Source: Tubiluchus corallicola
Taxonomy: Eukaryota > Priapulida > Priapulimorpha > Priapulimorphida > Tubiluchidae
NCBI GenBank assembly: GCA_030141605.1
Contig: JAQGDQ010001226.1
Location: forward strand, 1 to 53,855
Direction of reading: 5' to 3'
Length of the DNA stretch: 53,855 nucleotides
In this document: piece by piece, positions 1 to 14,965 of the stretch
Layout: each line of letters opens with the position of its first letter
Numbering within the stretch: position 1 is the first letter of the stretch
The notes under the pieces: model-generated
The model's database searches: none
Seen by the model: only the letters and a program-made list of their open reading frames with translations
Told to the model about the DNA's origin: nothing
Translations under genes and position numbers: made by a program

Positions 1-460
1 AAAGCTACTTCGTCTTGCATCGTCTTACTCCTTCTACAGTCCCTGATTTGCCTCTTCTTTCTTCTCTGTTTCGTGTTCAGCAAATCCTTTTAGTTTTTCT
101 GTTATTCTTAGTTGTGTATCGAGAGCTCATATGAAAATTCACTTTTTCAGCACTCTGACTCGGTTTGTTCATTTTTTGTTTGTTTAACTGTTTGTTTGTT
201 TGTTTGTTTGTTTGTTTTCTTGTTCGTTTTTTCATTCGCTAGTTCGTTTGTTTGTTGAAACACAGCATCACAGCTTGAACAATCACGATTTTAAGCTTCA
301 ACAGTTTAACTGCTGGATGTAAGTTTGCTTGTTTGTTTGCCTGCTTGCTTGCTCGCTCTCTGGCTGTTTGGCTGGTTCGTTCGTTCGTTCGTTTTGTTTG
401 TTTAGAACGTAATCCGCAAAATCATTTTAGCGTTAGTAAAACGAAACTCTGGGCACATAA
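1..460. repeat. T-rich leader with (TTTG)n tracts
   Basis: No gene is visible here. The stretch is T-rich, with an imperfect (TTTG)n microsatellite at about 175-222 and further TTGC/TTCG-like tetranucleotide tracts at about 325-405. The ORF that starts at 333 is an artefact of this composition and of the array that follows. Confidence 0.7.
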
Positions 461-1373
461 TTTACTACTATTACTTAGCTTACATAGTTTACTACTACTA
501 CATAGTTTACATAGTTTACTGCTATTACATAGTTTACATAGTTTACTATTATTATATAGTTTGTATAGTTTACTGCTATTACATAGTTTACATAGTTTAC
601 TACTATTACATAGCTTACATAGTTTACTGCTATTACATAGTTTACTTAGTTTACTACTATTACATAGCTTACATAGTTTACTACTATTACATAGCTTACA
701 TAGTTTACTACTATTACATAGTTTACATAGTTTACTACTATACATAGTTTACATAGCTGACTACTATTACATAGCTTACATAGTTTACTACTATTACATA
801 GTTTACATAGTTTACTACTATTACATAGCTTACATAGTTTACTGCTATTACATAGTTTACTATTATTACATAGCTCACATAGTTTACTACTATACATAGT
901 TTACATAGCTTACTACTATTACATAGTTTACATAGTTTACTACTATACATAGTTTACATAGCTTACTACTATTACATAGTTTACATAGTTTACTATTATT
1001 ACATAGCTCACATAGTTTACTACTATTACATAGTTTACATAGTTTACTACTATACATAGTTTACATAGCTTACTACTATTACATAGCTTACATAGTTTAC
1101 TACTATTACATAGCTTACATAGTTTACTACTATTACATAGTTTACATAGTTTACTACTATTACATAGCTTACATAGTTTACTGCTATTACATAGTTTACT
1201 ATTATTACATAGCTCACATAATTTACTACTATACATAGTTTACATAGCTTACTACTATTACATAGTTTACTACTATTACATAGCTTACATAGTTTACTAC
1301 TATACATAGTTTACATAGCTTACTACTATTACATAGTTTACTACTATTACATAGCTTACATAGTTTACTACTA
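461..1373. repeat. 27-bp minisatellite (about 33 units)
   Basis: The tandem array is built from the subunits CATAGYTTA, CATAGTTTA and CTACTATTA, which combine into a unit of about 27 bp. Some units lack one subunit or two bases (CTATACATAG in place of CTATTACATAG). Long artefactual ORFs run through it on both strands with a 9-residue period. The array ends abruptly at CTACCTTTGTGGGACC. Confidence 0.9.
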
Positions 1374-2090
1374 CCTTTGTGGGACCGCAGGGACTAATAA
1401 ACAAACCGCTGATCAAACTTATTTACCATTCATAATTAACCGATAAATTTATATAAACGTCTTCTAAAACAGCACAGGAGGCTTCTTATCTTCCCAGGCT
1501 CTTGATTTTATCACCTATTCGTTTACTCGAAGCCAAAGTCATGGAAGCATTCATCCGCGCTCCAGATACCTCACGATGCCATTTATTGCAATCAGAGAAA
1601 ATGACGCAAGGCGGCCTTATATATCAAGATAAATTATCTAGAAAGGCAATTAACCTGACTTTGCTGCTATTTGGTGAATTATGTCCAACCGGATGACTGA
1701 CAGAGCAAAGATAATATCACATAACTGCGCATGTTAATTTATCACAATAATGCTTTCAAAAACACAACGCTTTGATTGTTTTCATTAATCTTCTGATTGT
1801 TATTATTAATCTGAACGTCTATTCTTTCACACGTAATTTGCAAAATGTTTTCAACAGTCATTCTTTACTGGGACATACTACCTCTTTAAAAATATTTGAT
1901 TTACAGACTGCCATGCTTACAGAACTACGTATATATTATGCATAGGTATACGATGAAAATTGTCGTGTTTCGTTTAGTGAAATTATTTTTTGCTGGTTTC
2001 AATATTAATAGTTTCTTCTGACACGCCATTAGATCTATTCACACTATTAGGCAGCAATAGCTGAAATCTTTGCATATGCCATTGTCAAAC
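1374..2090. other. Gene-free unique sequence
   Basis: AT-rich single-copy-looking DNA. The short ORF at 1502-1696 shows no recognisable motif and I do not support it as a gene. The right edge grades into the LINE copy. Confidence 0.5.
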
Positions 2091-4583
2091 AGTAGACAGT
2101 TGGAGCTCATTATTGCTACGCTGACGGTTACCAATAAAACAGTAGGTGATTATAAACTAGTTGATATACATGAAGTATTCTGTCGAACATGACATACAAA
2201 TGAATGCGAGTAAAACAAAATTAATCTCTGTTAAATCAGGTACCATGTCACAAGTATCGCTTTGCTCATTATATGTAAATAATTGTGGTATAAGCTCATG
2301 TTATCAAGAAAAATACTTAGGACATATCATAACTTCAGACAACAAAGACGATGTGGACATTATAAGACAACGTTCTCTGTTTTATTGTAGAACAAACAAA
2401 CTGCTAAATGCGTTTAAAAATTGTAGTGACGATGTAAAAAGATATTTGATGAACAGCTACTGTAGTAACTATTACTGTATGGCTACACGAAGAAACTACA
2501 ATCTTTACAATATTAAAAAACTAAAGGTAGCATACAATGTATTACTGAGTAAATTTCTCGGAAAGCCCTTCGACTTTAGTGCAAGACAATTATGTGTATC
2601 CTATAATTTAAAATACTTTGATTTTATTAGAAGAATATATGTGTTTAGCCTGTATATAAGGATAATGAACAGTTGTAACGCCTTTGTGAATCAGCTGTGT
2701 AATAGTGATATTAGGTACACGTCAAGTATACGTGCTAAATGGCGATCAATCTTACATAGAGTTACATAGAAAATTAGGTTACAGATGGTTTAGTGTATTT
2801 TTGTGTTTGTTTGCAAACAATATCTATAATTTGTGTGTGATTGTATGTGTTATACTGTACACCTCGAGTGTAATTGTATGTGTTATACTATACACCTCGA
2901 GTGTAATTGTATGTGTTATGCTGTACACCTCGAGTGTAATTGTATGTGTTATGCTGTACACCTCGAGTGTAATTGTATGTGTTATACTATACACCTCGAG
3001 TGTAATTGTATGTGTTATACTATACACCTCGAGTGTAATTGTATGTGTTATACTATACACCTCGAGTGTAATTGTATGTGTTATACTATACACCGCAAGT
3101 GTAATTGTATGTGTTATACTATACACTGCAAGTGTAATTGTATGTGTTATACTATACACCTCGAGTGTAATTGTATGTGTTATACTATACACCTCGAGTG
3201 TAATTGTATGTGTTATACTATACACCGCAAGTGTAATTGTATGTGTTATACTATACACCTCGAGTGTAATTGTATGTGTTATACTATACACCTCAAGTGT
3301 AATTGTATGTGTTATACTATACACCGCAAGTGTAATTGTATGTGTTATACTATACACCTCGAGTGTAATTGTATGTGTTATGCTGTACACCTCGAGTGTA
3401 ATTGTATGTGTTATGCTGTACACCTCAAGTGTAATTGTATGTGTTATACTATACACCGCAAGTGTAATTGTATGTGTTATACTATACACCTCGAGTGTAA
3501 TTGTATGTGTTATACTATACACTTCAAGTGTAATTGTATGTGTTATACTATACACCGCAAGTGTAATTGTATGTGTTATACTATACACCTCGAGTGTAAT
3601 TGTATGTGTTATGCTGTACACCTCGAGTGTAATTCTATGTGTTATGCTGTACACCTCAAGTGTAATTGTATGTGTTATACTATACACCGCAAGTGTAATT
3701 GTATGTGTTATACTATACACCGCAAGTGTAATTGTATGTGTTATACTATACACCTCGAGTGTAATTATATGTGTTATGCTGTACACCTCAAGTGTAATTG
3801 TATGTGTTATACTATACACCGCAAGTGTAATTGTATGTGTTATACTATACACCTCGAGTGTAATTGTATGTGTTATACTATACACCTCAAGTGTAATTGT
3901 ATGTGTTATACTATACACCGCAAGTGTAATTGTATGTGTTATACTATACACCTCGAGTGTAATTGTATGTGTTATGCTGTACACCTCGAGTGTAATTGTA
4001 TGTGTTATGCTGTACACCTCGAGTGTAATTGTATGTGTTATACTATACACCTCGAGTGTAATTGTATGTGTTATACTATACACCTCGAGTTTAATTGTAT
4101 GTGTTATACTATACACCTCAAGTGTAATTGTATGTGTTATACTATACACCGCAAGTGTAATTGTATGTGTTATACTATACACCTCGAGTGTAATTGTATG
4201 TGTTATGCTGTACACCTCGAGTGTAATTGTATGTGTTATGCTGTACACCTCGAGTGTAATTGTATGTGTTATACTATACACCTCGAGTGTAATTGTATGT
4301 GTTATACTATACACCTCGAGTTTAATTGTATGTGTTATACTATACACCTCGAGTTTAATTGTATGTGTTATACTATACACCTCGAGTTTAATTGTATGTG
4401 TTATACTATACACCTCGAGTGTAATTGTATGTGTTATACTATACACCTCGAGTGTAATTGTATGTGTTATACTATACACCTCAAGTGTAATTGTATGTGT
4501 TATACTATACACCTCAAGTGTAATTGTATGTGTTATACTATACACCTTGAGTGTGAAATAAAAAGTTAAATTAAAAAAAATAA
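2090..4583 (+). mobile_element. 5'-truncated LINE (LINE-A), RT C-terminus plus 3' UTR array
   Basis: This is a relic of a non-LTR retrotransposon. The RT catalytic box is visible at 2117-2128 as YADG where active enzymes have YADD. A one-base frame change follows, and then an open frame runs from 2161 to 2769. That frame shows the usual order of a LINE RT end: YSVEHDIQMN..KTKLI (about 2170-2225), KYLGHIITSDNKDD (about 2310-2355), CSDDVKRYL..SYC (about 2430-2465), KLKVAYN (about 2520), FSARQLC and a terminal SIRAKWRSIL. After the stop comes a short 3' UTR that contains a 33-bp array, and the copy ends in GAAATAAAAAG plus an A-rich tail. The catalytic change, the frameshift and the missing 5' part make it non-autonomous. 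The clade is not determined; it reads like the CR1/L2/Rex1 group. Copies of the same lineage lie near 27.8 kb and 37.3 kb. Confidence 0.8.
2835..4550 (+). repeat. 33-bp minisatellite, 52 units, inside LINE-A 3' UTR
   Basis: Units of the form GTGTAATTGTATGTG + TTATACTATACACCTCGA repeat from 2835 to 4550. The span of 1716 bp equals 52 x 33 exactly, so there is no net indel. Units differ only by substitutions: ACTATAC or GCTGTAC, and CTCGAG, CTCAAG or CGCAAG. Because 33 is a multiple of 3, long ORFs of 570-620 residues stay open on both strands; these are artefacts. Each unit has inverted TACAC/GTGTA arms around CTCGA. A block of about seven units (231 bp) with the same order of variants recurs, which indicates higher-order amplification. 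Confidence 0.93.
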
Positions 4584-6430
4584 TTCAAAAATTATTGAGA
4601 CGTTTGAAAATGCTCAGCTAAGATGCTTGTAAATTTAAAAAAGACATTAATATTTTGTAGCATATTAACTGTAAACTGACATATATCGCAATTGTACTTT
4701 GTAAGCAGTTCAGAATTCAGCAAAGTCTGCTACAAAATGTTTAATGGTACCGGAATCGAATTAATTATCACAAAAATGATCTTTCAAAATGAAACACTAA
4801 ACCATCAAAGCTCTCGGGCGTGTATATAAGCTCTCTGAACAAGAGGTCATAGGTCACCCACCATTTCTTACTGAGTACAGTGTTCCTTAAACTCTTTTCT
4901 CCAGTCACACCACGACTGATCATAATCACTTAATTACTTCCTTATAAAATTATTATATCAGCAATAGATTATTATATACGCCATAAACCAAAATATTATA
5001 CAGCTATAATCATCTCTATTATAATACCAGCCTTTGCTAAAAACAACTTTATTGTTAACATTGTAAAGCTTGAAAGGAAGTTTGAGAAAGAAACATCTTT
5101 GGAAGAAAGAAGATATTTGATATCTTACGTTAGTTGTAGAAATCAGTAACTCTAATCAAAGAAGCAGATAACCTTGCAGCAAATCTGCAGCGTATACGGG
5201 TTGATGAACTTCTTATTAAATTCATCATGATGCTTGTTTATTTAAGCTTTTAGTGCTTTACTTCTTGTCATGATTTTCTGGAAAAGTTCCATCAGTCCTC
5301 GTGATCACTGCGTTTTTATCGTTTTTAGTACAATTTAACTAATTTATTAGTACAAAAGTTTCTGAAATGACAAAAGTTCTTGTGAGCACCCTGTCAAGCC
5401 TTAATGCTTTTAGATTCTCCGATAGGTTACGTGAAAGAGAATAGAAAAATTCTTTATAACCTCAAAATAAGTTTTGAAATGCATGAATGTGGCTAAGAAT
5501 TAGTGAGTAAGCGGGTCAGTAGTCAATGAAATGCGATGATTGCGATCAAGTAGCCTTTTTATAGTTTCGTTGCGCGCACGCGCAGTAGTTGTAGGTCAAA
5601 GGTTAAGTGTACAACAGCAACGCGTCTTAACTACATTCGTCACGTGACAGGTGGGTAACGCAAAGCATTAGTTCAGCACTTCAGTTGTTTTACGTGGATT
5701 TCACCTAATTATGCATTAGTCTCTGTGTAGAGTGATTTACTAGCAGGATCTTGCTTGAGAACAAGAAAAATGAACTAGGTAGGGTTCTAGCTAGTTGTTA
5801 AAACTGTTACTGCTACAGTAACTCGGGCTACCAGGTGTTGTCAAGTGTACACATATGCATTGTCTGCTACACTTAACTTTTGACCTTTTCACGATCATCA
5901 TCAATCGCTCATTAGATTCTGCTTAAGTCTTAATCGTAATGTCTGTACAGTTAAAAAGTAATTGAACCAGAAATAGATCACACAATGGTAACCATAATTA
6001 AGAGAATCTCTTACCAGGTCAAGGAGAAAGTTAAACATAATGAACTTCCCGCCTGCGCCTCAATTACAGCTTCTTTATGCAAGCCCTAATGAGAGCCGTA
6101 ATTAATTCATTAAAAACTTGCATACACTTGGCCTCGAAATGACACGAACAGGAGTTGCTGTCAGTGCTTTTAATCAATTCTGAAGCACAGTTCACGCCCC
6201 ACGTATGTAGTTCACATGTGAGACGATGCGCCTGTTTTTCGTGAGAATTCATGCTGACAATTCGAAATGTAAGGTGAATCTGCGTGCTATTTTGTAGTTT
6301 TATTATTAACATTCGTCGTTTTATAAACTCACAGTTATAAGCACACGAGGAGTTTACTTATGAAAGGAAATAATAGCAAGTAAAGAAGAAAGAAACTCTT
6401 TACATCAAAGCAGGATTATTGTATAAACAC
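4584..6430. other. Gene-free unique sequence
   Basis: I see no coding sequence. At 5565-5600 there is a GC-rich patch (GCGCGCACGCGCAG, followed by GGTCAAAGG) that resembles promoter-type motifs (NRF1-like and nuclear-receptor half site), but no gene can be attached to it. The minus-strand ORF at 6064-6312 has no recognisable feature. Confidence 0.4.
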
Positions 6431-6439
6431 GCAGCATCA

Positions 6440-6690
6440 GTACCTTCTTTTGATGAAAGATGAGAGACAGAAAAAGACAGGTCTTACACAACCATAATTT
6501 TAAAAAGAATCAAAAGTGAGAGAAACATGAAGTGAGGGAAAAAAGAGAAATGTATGAAAGAGGGAGAAAACAGGAAAATGAGAAAGGAGACGGAGATGAA
6601 AAGAAAGGACGGAGAGAGAAAGAAAGGCGAAGAGAGAGAAGAAACAAGAAAAAACAGAGAGAGAAGATGCAAAAAAACAAGAACGAACAG
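6440..6690. repeat. Purine-rich (GA/GAAA) low-complexity tract
   Basis: An imperfect run of AGAGA, GAAAG and GGAGA on the plus strand. ORFs in this tract are compositional artefacts. Confidence 0.8.
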
Positions 6691-6747
6691 GAAAAAATTG
6701 AGAATTAGTCATTTAAAAAGCAACCCCAGCTTTTTCCAGCAGTGGTT

Positions 6748-9634
6748 GATACGTACACAATGTGATTACTAATTTCTTACTGGTTTCTTCTTACATTTTT
6801 TACTTCTCCACTTTGATACGTATACAACGTAATTACTAATTTGTTAGTGGTTTCTTCTTACATTTTCTACTTCTCCACTTTGATACGTACACAACATAAT
6901 TACTAGTTTGTTAGTGGTTTCTTCTTACATTTTTTACTTCTCTACTTTGATACGTACACAATGTAATTACTAATTTGTTAGTGGTTTCTTCTTACATTTT
7001 CTACTTCTCTACTTCGATACGTATACAACGTGATTACTAATTTGTTAGTGGTTTCTTCTTACATTTTCTACTTCTCCACTTTGATACGTACACAACGTGA
7101 TTACTAATTTGTTAGTGGTTTCTTCTTACATTTTCTACTTCTCCACTTTGATACATATACAACGTGATTACTAGTTTGTTAGTGGTTTCTTCTTACATTT
7201 TCTACTTCTCCACTTTGATACGTACACAATGTAATTACTAATTTGTTAGTGGTTTCTTCTTACATTTTCTACTTCTCCACTTTGATACGTACACAACGTG
7301 ATTACTAATTTGTTAGTGGTTTCTTCTTACATTTTCTACTTCTCCACTTTGATACATATACAACGTGATTACTAGTTTGTTAGTGGTTTCTTCTTACATT
7401 TTCTACTTCTCCACTTTGATACGTACACAACGTGATTACTAGTTTGTTAGTGGTTTTTTCTTACATTTTCTACTTCTCCACTTTGATACGTACACAACGT
7501 GATTACTAGTTTGTTAGTGGTTTCTTCTTACATTTTCTACTTCTCCACTTTGATACGTACACAACGTGATTACTAATTTGTTAGTGGTTTCTTCTTACAT
7601 TTTCTACTTCTCCACTTTGATACGTATACAACGTGATTACTAATTTGTTAGTGGTTTCTTCTTACATTTTCTACTTCTCTACTTCGATACATATACAACG
7701 TGATTACTAGTTTGTTAGTGGTTTCTTCTTACATTTTCTACTTCTCCACTTTGATACATATACAACGTGATTACTAGTTTGTTAGTGGTTTCTTCTTACA
7801 TTTTCTACTTCTCCACTTTGATACGTATACAACGTGATTACTAGTTTGTTAGTGGTTTCTTCTTACATTTTCTACTTCTCCACTTTGATACGTATACAAC
7901 GTGATTACTAGTTTGTTAGTGGTTTCTTCTTACATTTTTCTACTTCTCTACTTTGATACGTATACAACGTGATTACTAGTTTGTTAGTGGTTTCTTCTTA
8001 CATTTTCTACTTCTCTACTTTGATACGTATACAACGTGATTACTAGTTTGTTAGTGGTTTCTTCTTACATTTTTTACTTCTCCACTTTGATACGTATACA
8101 ACGTGATTACTAGTTTGTTAGTGGTTTCTTCTTACATTTTCTACTTCTCCACTTTGATACATATACAACGTGATTACTAGTTTGTTAGTGGTTTCTTCTT
8201 ACATTTTCTACTTCTCCACTTTGATACGTATACAACGTGATTACTAGTTTGTTAGTGGTTTCTTCTTACATTTTCTACTTCTCCACTTTGATACGTATAC
8301 AACGTGATTACTAGTTTGTTAGTGGTTTCTTCTTACATTTTTCTACTTCTCTACTTTGATACGTATACAACGTGATTACTAGTTTGTTAGTGGTTTCTTC
8401 TTACATTTTCTACTTCTCTACTTTGATACGTATACAACGTGATACTAGTTTGTTAGTGGTTTCTTCTTACATTTTCTACTTCTTCACTTTGATACGTACA
8501 CAACGTGATTACTAGTTTGTTAGTGGTTTCTTCTTACATTTTCTACTTCTCCACTTTGATACATATACAACGTGATTACTAGTTTGTTAGTGGTTTCTTC
8601 TTACATTTTTCTACTTCTCTACTTTGATACGTATACAACGTGATTACTAGTTTGTTAGTGGTTTCTTCTTACATTTTCTACTTCTCTACTTTGATACGTA
8701 TACAACGTGATTACTAGTTTGTTAGTGGTTTCTTCTTACATTTTTTACTTCTCCACTTTGATACGTATACAACGTGATTACTAGTTTGTTAGTGGTTTCT
8801 TCTTACATTTTCTACTTCTCCACTTTGATACATATACAACGTGATTACTAGTTTGTTAGTGGTTTCTTCTTACATTTTCTACTTCTCCACTTTGATACGT
8901 ATACAACGTGATTACTAGTTTGTTAGTGGTTTCTTCTTACATTTTCTACTTCTCCACTTTGATACGTATACAACGTGATTACTAGTTTGTTAGTGGTTTC
9001 TTCTTACATTTTTCTACTTCTCTACTTTGATACGTATACAACGTGATTACTAGTTTGTTAGTGGTTTCTTCTTACATTTTCTACTTCTCTACTTTGATAC
9101 GTATACAACGTGATTACTAGTTTGTTAGTGGTTTCTTCTTACATTTTCTACTTCTTCACTTTGATACGTACACAACGTGATTACTAGTTTGTTAGTGGTT
9201 TCTTCTTACATTTTCTACTTCTCCACTTTGATACATATACAACGTGATTACTAGTTTGTTAGTGGTTTCTTCTTACATTTTTTACTTCTCTACTTTGATG
9301 CGTACACAACGTGATTACTAATTTGTTAGTGGTTTCTTCTTACATTTTCTACTTCTTCACTTTGATACGTACACAACGTGATTACTAGTTTGTTAGTGGT
9401 TTCTTCTTACATTTTCTACTTCTCGACTTTGATACATATACAACGTGATTACTAGTTTGTTAGTGGTTTCTTCTTACATTTTTTACTTCTCCACATTGAT
9501 ACGTATACAACGTGATTACTAATTTGTTAGTGGTTTCTTCTTACATTTTCTACTTCTCCACTTTGATACGTACACAGCATGATTACTAATTTGTTAGTGG
9601 TTTCTTCTTACATTTTCTACTTCTCCACTTTGAT
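6748..9634. repeat. 67-bp minisatellite, about 43 units, with higher-order repeats
   Basis: The unit runs GATACGTATACAACGTGATT + ACTAGTTTGTTAGTGGTTTC + TTCTTACATTTTCTACTTCT + CCACTTT. Most units are 67 bp; a few carry one extra T (ATTTTTCT) and one has lost a T (GTGATACTAG, about 8440). Variant markers (ATTTTTCTACTTCTCTAC, CTTCTTCAC, GATACATATAC) recur in the same order at about 7932-8605 and 8606-9280, so a block of about ten units was duplicated. The common variant contains the 8-bp palindrome ATACGTAT. The array ends at TTTGATGGAAACC. Confidence 0.92.
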
Positions 9635-10291
<657 letters not shown>

Positions 10292-13185
10292 CTTCTTTGT
10301 CGCTCGCAGTTTCTCCTACTAGACTTTCTCTGTTATGTAAACCCAGGTATTCCCTTTCTCAGCTCTTTCTCATCAAAGGAAGGTATTAATTACCTTGAGA
10401 CGTGTTTGTCACTTTTTTGATGTAAAGACTCTTTGATTGCTGTTATTTCATTCCACTCACAAGCTCAATGTGTGTTTCAAAGTGCAGGTTCATTAAAATT
10501 ACTGATGCTCAGTAATAATATCAACTGTAGAATAACACAAAGGTCCACACTACATGGTGACTGGGTCGCTAAAATGAATTCCTACAAAAATTAGGCGCGT
10601 CATCAAATCTTGCGTGTGACGGTCGACTGGTGGTTCGGCCTGACGGTCCGTCCAACGATCAATGAAGAATCACCACAGGACAAGCAGAACATGACATCCT
10701 GTGGTCCATTAAGACAGCGAATAGAAGAAAAATATCCAACCTTCAAGCAGCTAATTTTATTGAAAAACGAGATGCTCGAGCCAATTTCATAGCCACCTAT
10801 CGTACCAGTAGCATAAATATTTATACGCTATAATTGGCACAGATATCTGTGCAGCTTCATTTTCCAGCAGTGATGCTTATTACCATAACGCAAGCAATCT
10901 TGCGGAGCACAACGGGCAGTCTTCTTGAAACGGTTTCACTGAATTTATAGTAGAAATTATTCAAACACGTTGTTATTGCACATTATAGCGCACAAAAGGC
11001 GTTAAAATGTATAATTTGCCTGGTTTGAGAGAGCGAATTGGCGGCAATTCGTGGCGAGAAAATTGCTTGATTAATTACAGCTCGCAGTCTGAGACTTTGT
11101 ACACTGTGTGGACGGATATTTACTATTAGCGAAATTAGTAAAATAATTCGTTGAATTGGTTGTGTAAAGCTGATTATTGATGTTTTAGGGATGGCAAAGC
11201 TACACGTTTATTGAACATCAACCACAATAAATATAACAGATAATAATGCCAAGCCCCCTGATCTAGTATATAGTCTGCTTTCCTTCAGCTCCCAGACTCA
11301 ATCACCTGAGCTGGACGCATCACAAAGCTTACCGCATTGACGCCTACGCTTCGGTTCTGAATCACTTGCTCTCCTGACACCACTCCTTAACTGGCTTCAT
11401 GCCAGCATTCATCAACATAATTATCTATCATAATCTAACGCTTTTAACAGCTCCTCTTTCCTAAATTCTTTGATAGCAAAATCATATTATATATACGAAG
11501 GAAAAAACTGGTGTTGTCACAAAGGAGCTGCCATGTTTTGCATAATTCGCATTCCACGGATATTTTCAATTCAAACTTAATCAGTACAACGAATCTAGCT
11601 GCATCAGATGTCACCATTCGAAGCTTCTTTTAACCGGAAATGGCCCATATAGACCGGTCTAAACCCAAAATTCATTTTAGATAACAAGCGGAGGAACAAA
11701 GCTTTAAAGTTTATTAAATTTCGTTTTGCATCTTTTGCGTTTTTTTTTCTTAAAATTTAACGCTTATTGACTCTTATTTAAAGCGTCTCAAACAAGAAAA
11801 AAGATTTGTGAACAATCAAAAATGGCTAATTTGCTTCTCTGATTATCAGCGTGACCTTTTCATGTTATTTATTTTAAATCTTTAACAGTCGTCGTAGATA
11901 GAAACCGGTATAAGTTAACTCTGATGCCTTTGTAAAAGTAGCAAAATAATCTTGGCCTTAGTAGGACTCTTCATGTCAGGACTTAGTTTCTTACATCTCC
12001 GTACCCAGAGCCATTCGTTAGTTCAGTTAGAGAAGTTCTTTTCCCTAGATAACTTGATGAGACCATGGTGGTCTTACAAGCTTTGCTTCTTGACCACCAT
12101 GCAGCATCTATTTCTTGTTGACAAACTATTATGTAGTTTAGTAACTATGTTAATATACTTCTGTTAAATTTTTGTAATTATATTTGTAATTTTTCCCTAA
12201 CTATACCACGCTATAGTATGCTAATGTAGTTCTGTTACAATTATTGTAACTATATTTCATTTTCTAGTTATAAGGCGTAATAGTTATAAAAATAATAATG
12301 CAAATTGTAATGTAAAAATACATGCTGAAGTGCTAATAAATTACAAATAAATTACAATAAGAAATTCAATGTTAATGAGTTTGGAACACTCCTAACTGTT
12401 TACTCTAGTTACTGGACCTAGGTCTACCTGTTCCAACGCAGACTTAGAACAATCCAGTCTTTTGACGGTTCCTAATCAAAAACTTTTCCACAATTGGCTA
12501 ACAGAAGCGCGAGAGCACGCATAGGGCAAGCGAGAGTATTCAGCTAAGAAAACATCCCCTGACGTGTTTTGCGTTCTACTGCTATACTATATTAGCTAGG
12601 GGAATTGCACAAAATTTATTGCTGCCAAAAGTTCGACAGTGTACATTTAGCACACACTGCCCCAACGAAAGTTGTATCATTTTCCATGTAAAACATTTCG
12701 TTTAATTTGATTACGTAAGCTTTTAAGCTTCTACCCAAATACAGGTCAGCCAAAAAATTGAATTACAAACAACTAAAGGCAACAATAAACCAAACAGTAA
12801 GACTGGCGGATCAGATAAAGAGATGTAAAATTTCCTTACGATGTTTATCTAATGTGGTAGAAAGTCGTTAAGCTGTTGACTTATCCTCGTATCATCAGCG
12901 TGCATTTTGTAACAAGTTTATTTGCTTTGCGTTTCTTTAGTAAGCAGAGTTAACCGCTTCAATTTTTTGCTCGTGTATCATGTCATTAGTAAAGCCCACG
13001 TGTTTGGCATCAGTGTGTCTATTTTTGATTGGGGTGGAAACTTTACCACTGCTTCTTGTCAAGATCAACGATTCTTATTCCAAAAAATTTGGCTTATTAA
13101 GTTTTCCTAAAAAGATCAAATATGAAGTCCATCTTTCCTTAGTGGTGATTACTGGTGAAGGACTCTCGATACAGCTAATCCATAT
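10292..13185. other. Gene-free unique sequence
   Basis: About 2.9 kb without a supported gene. A perfect 9-bp inverted repeat, ACCACAGGA/TCCTGTGGT with a 16-nt loop, lies at 10672-10705. The short ORFs at 10610, 11952, 12922 and 12980 show no family signature. 12180-12370 is strongly AT-rich. Confidence 0.4.
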
Positions 13186-13189
13186 CGTG

Positions 13190-14965
<1,776 letters not shown>

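Noticed and set aside
461-1373. Possible CRISPR-like array
   Set aside because: Repeats abut with no unique spacers; it is a plain minisatellite. The same applies to all other arrays in the window.
2705-4569. Very long ORFs of 570-620 residues on both strands
   Set aside because: They are produced by the 33-bp unit, which is a multiple of 3 and lacks stops in several frames; they lie in a LINE 3' UTR and have an 11-residue period without protein-like diversity.
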